Shown here: in pieces, positions 63,112-64,000 of the stretch | Layout: every line of letters begins with the position of its first letter | Numbering within the stretch: position 1 is the stretch's first letter | Source of the DNA: Eriocheir sinensis | Taxonomy: Eukaryota; Arthropoda; Malacostraca; Decapoda; Varunidae | Length of the DNA: 64,000 nt | Assembly: GCF_024679095.1 (NCBI RefSeq) | Contig: NW_026111756.1 | Span: 301,972 to 365,971, forward strand | Reading direction: 5' to 3' | Notes under the pieces: model-generated | The model's database searches: none | Seen by the model: only the letters and a program-made list of their open reading frames with translations | What the model was told of the DNA's origin: nothing | Translations under genes and position numbers: made by a program

Positions 63112-63272
63112 TAAAATATATATGCAAGATACACATTAAATAATGTAAATAAAATAAAGTAAATTTGTATGAAAATATATAAACAAATACATATAAAATA
63201 ACGTAAATTTGGATAAAATATATATACAAAATATACATTAAATATTTTAAATATGTATAAAAATATATTATA
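63112..63272 (-). repeat. Satellite block 47, reverse, 161-bp island, to S6
   Basis: The end repeats 33330-33434, including the S6 palindrome at 63258-63287. The left seam (TTTTTGTATAAAATATATATG) is unique. Confidence 0.83.
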
Positions 63273-64000
63273 TTATATATATTTTTAGTGATATTTGCGT
63301 TAATTATGTGTATTTTGTATATGTTTTCTCATAGAAATTTACATTATTTTATTAATTATTTTGTCTATTTATTTGATACGAATAACATGATTATTTCATA
63401 TTTTATACATTTTTTATACGTATTTACATTATTTAATGTGTATTTTTGTTTATATATTTTATAGAAATTTACATTATTATATGTGTATTTGAATAAGTAT
63501 TTTGATACAAATTTACATTATTTTATGTATTTTGTATATATATTTCAATTCAAATTTAGCTTATTATATGTGTATTTTGTATATCTATTTATTTTAATAC
63601 AAAATGAAATATTTTATGTTTTTTCGTATATATATTTTTATAAAAAATGCGTTATTTTATGGGTATTTTGCATCTTAACTTTCATACAAATTTACATTAT
63701 TTTATTAATATTTTCTGTATTTATTTTGATACGATTTTACATTATTTTATTTGTGTTTTGTATATATTTTTTTATACATATTTACATTATTTAATGTGTT
63801 TTTTTGTATATATATTTGATACAAATTTACATTATTTTAAGTCTAGTTGTTTATATATTTTCATTCAAATTTACTTTATTTTATATGTATTTTGTATATG
63901 TATTTCAATACAAATTTACCTAATTTTATATTTTTTTGTATATTTATTTTCATACAAGTTTAAATTATTTTTGTGTATTTTTGTATATAGTTTATACAAA
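63273..64000 (+). repeat. Satellite block 48, forward, runs off the window
   Basis: It follows the same order as 33435-34160 after the S6 seam. The array continues beyond the right end of the window. Confidence 0.87.

Overview
The window is a gene-free, extremely AT-rich satellite landscape. From end to end it is built from one diverged family of short repeats with a unit of about 45 bp. A typical unit, read in the T-rich direction, is ATGTGT / ATTTTG / TATATATA / TTTTT or TTTTC / ATACAAA / TTTACATT / ATTTT; only 5 of these 45 positions are G or C. I see no protein gene, tRNA, rRNA, CRISPR array, insertion sequence or recognisable transposon. The many open frames (up to 288 codons) are by-products of the repeat: 45 is divisible by three and the units are poor in stop codons, so they translate into a 15-residue cycle such as [15 protein letters not shown] on whichever strand is T-rich. 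The setting is almost certainly eukaryotic nuclear heterochromatin (centromeric, pericentromeric, subtelomeric or sex-linked); a species cannot be named from this sequence.

Layout: I read 48 main blocks of alternating orientation plus one tiny block. 1-8964 is T-rich on the + strand, 8965-13866 is the reverse, and from about 13.9 kb onward the orientation flips every 0.1-3.3 kb. Within a block, diagnostic unit variants follow each other in a conserved order (a higher-order repeat). One cycle is typically about 650-830 bp, and some are 1.1-1.3 kb. Seven long (TA)n microsatellites (97-286 bp) and one shorter one sit inside units, mostly where the normal TATATATA core lies. The only sequence that does not look like satellite is a 24-bp island with an ATT microsatellite at 2861-2908.

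The seams between orientations are mostly not independent. Of the 48 seams, 34 fall into eight recurrent classes (called S1-S8 here) that share the same junction sequence, some in direct and some in inverted copies. Long segments are repeated with their seams: 13.9-16.1 kb matches 45.1-47.3 kb directly; 36.0-37.85 kb matches 56.99-58.84 kb inverted; 26.93-29.07 kb matches 47.37-49.49 kb inverted; 7.1-8.96 kb matches 29.85-31.59 kb directly and 17.5-19.2 kb inverted. Local tandem amplifications (222 bp x3, about 207 bp x3, about 361 bp x2) are very recent.

The most notable feature is this architecture: a 45-bp satellite with an internal inverted repeat, organised in higher-order cycles, repeatedly inverted and then copied seam and all. 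Block boundaries were read by eye and are good to roughly 10-20 bp. Strand in the repeat entries means the strand on which the T-rich unit (ATGTGTATTTTG...) reads 5'->3'.
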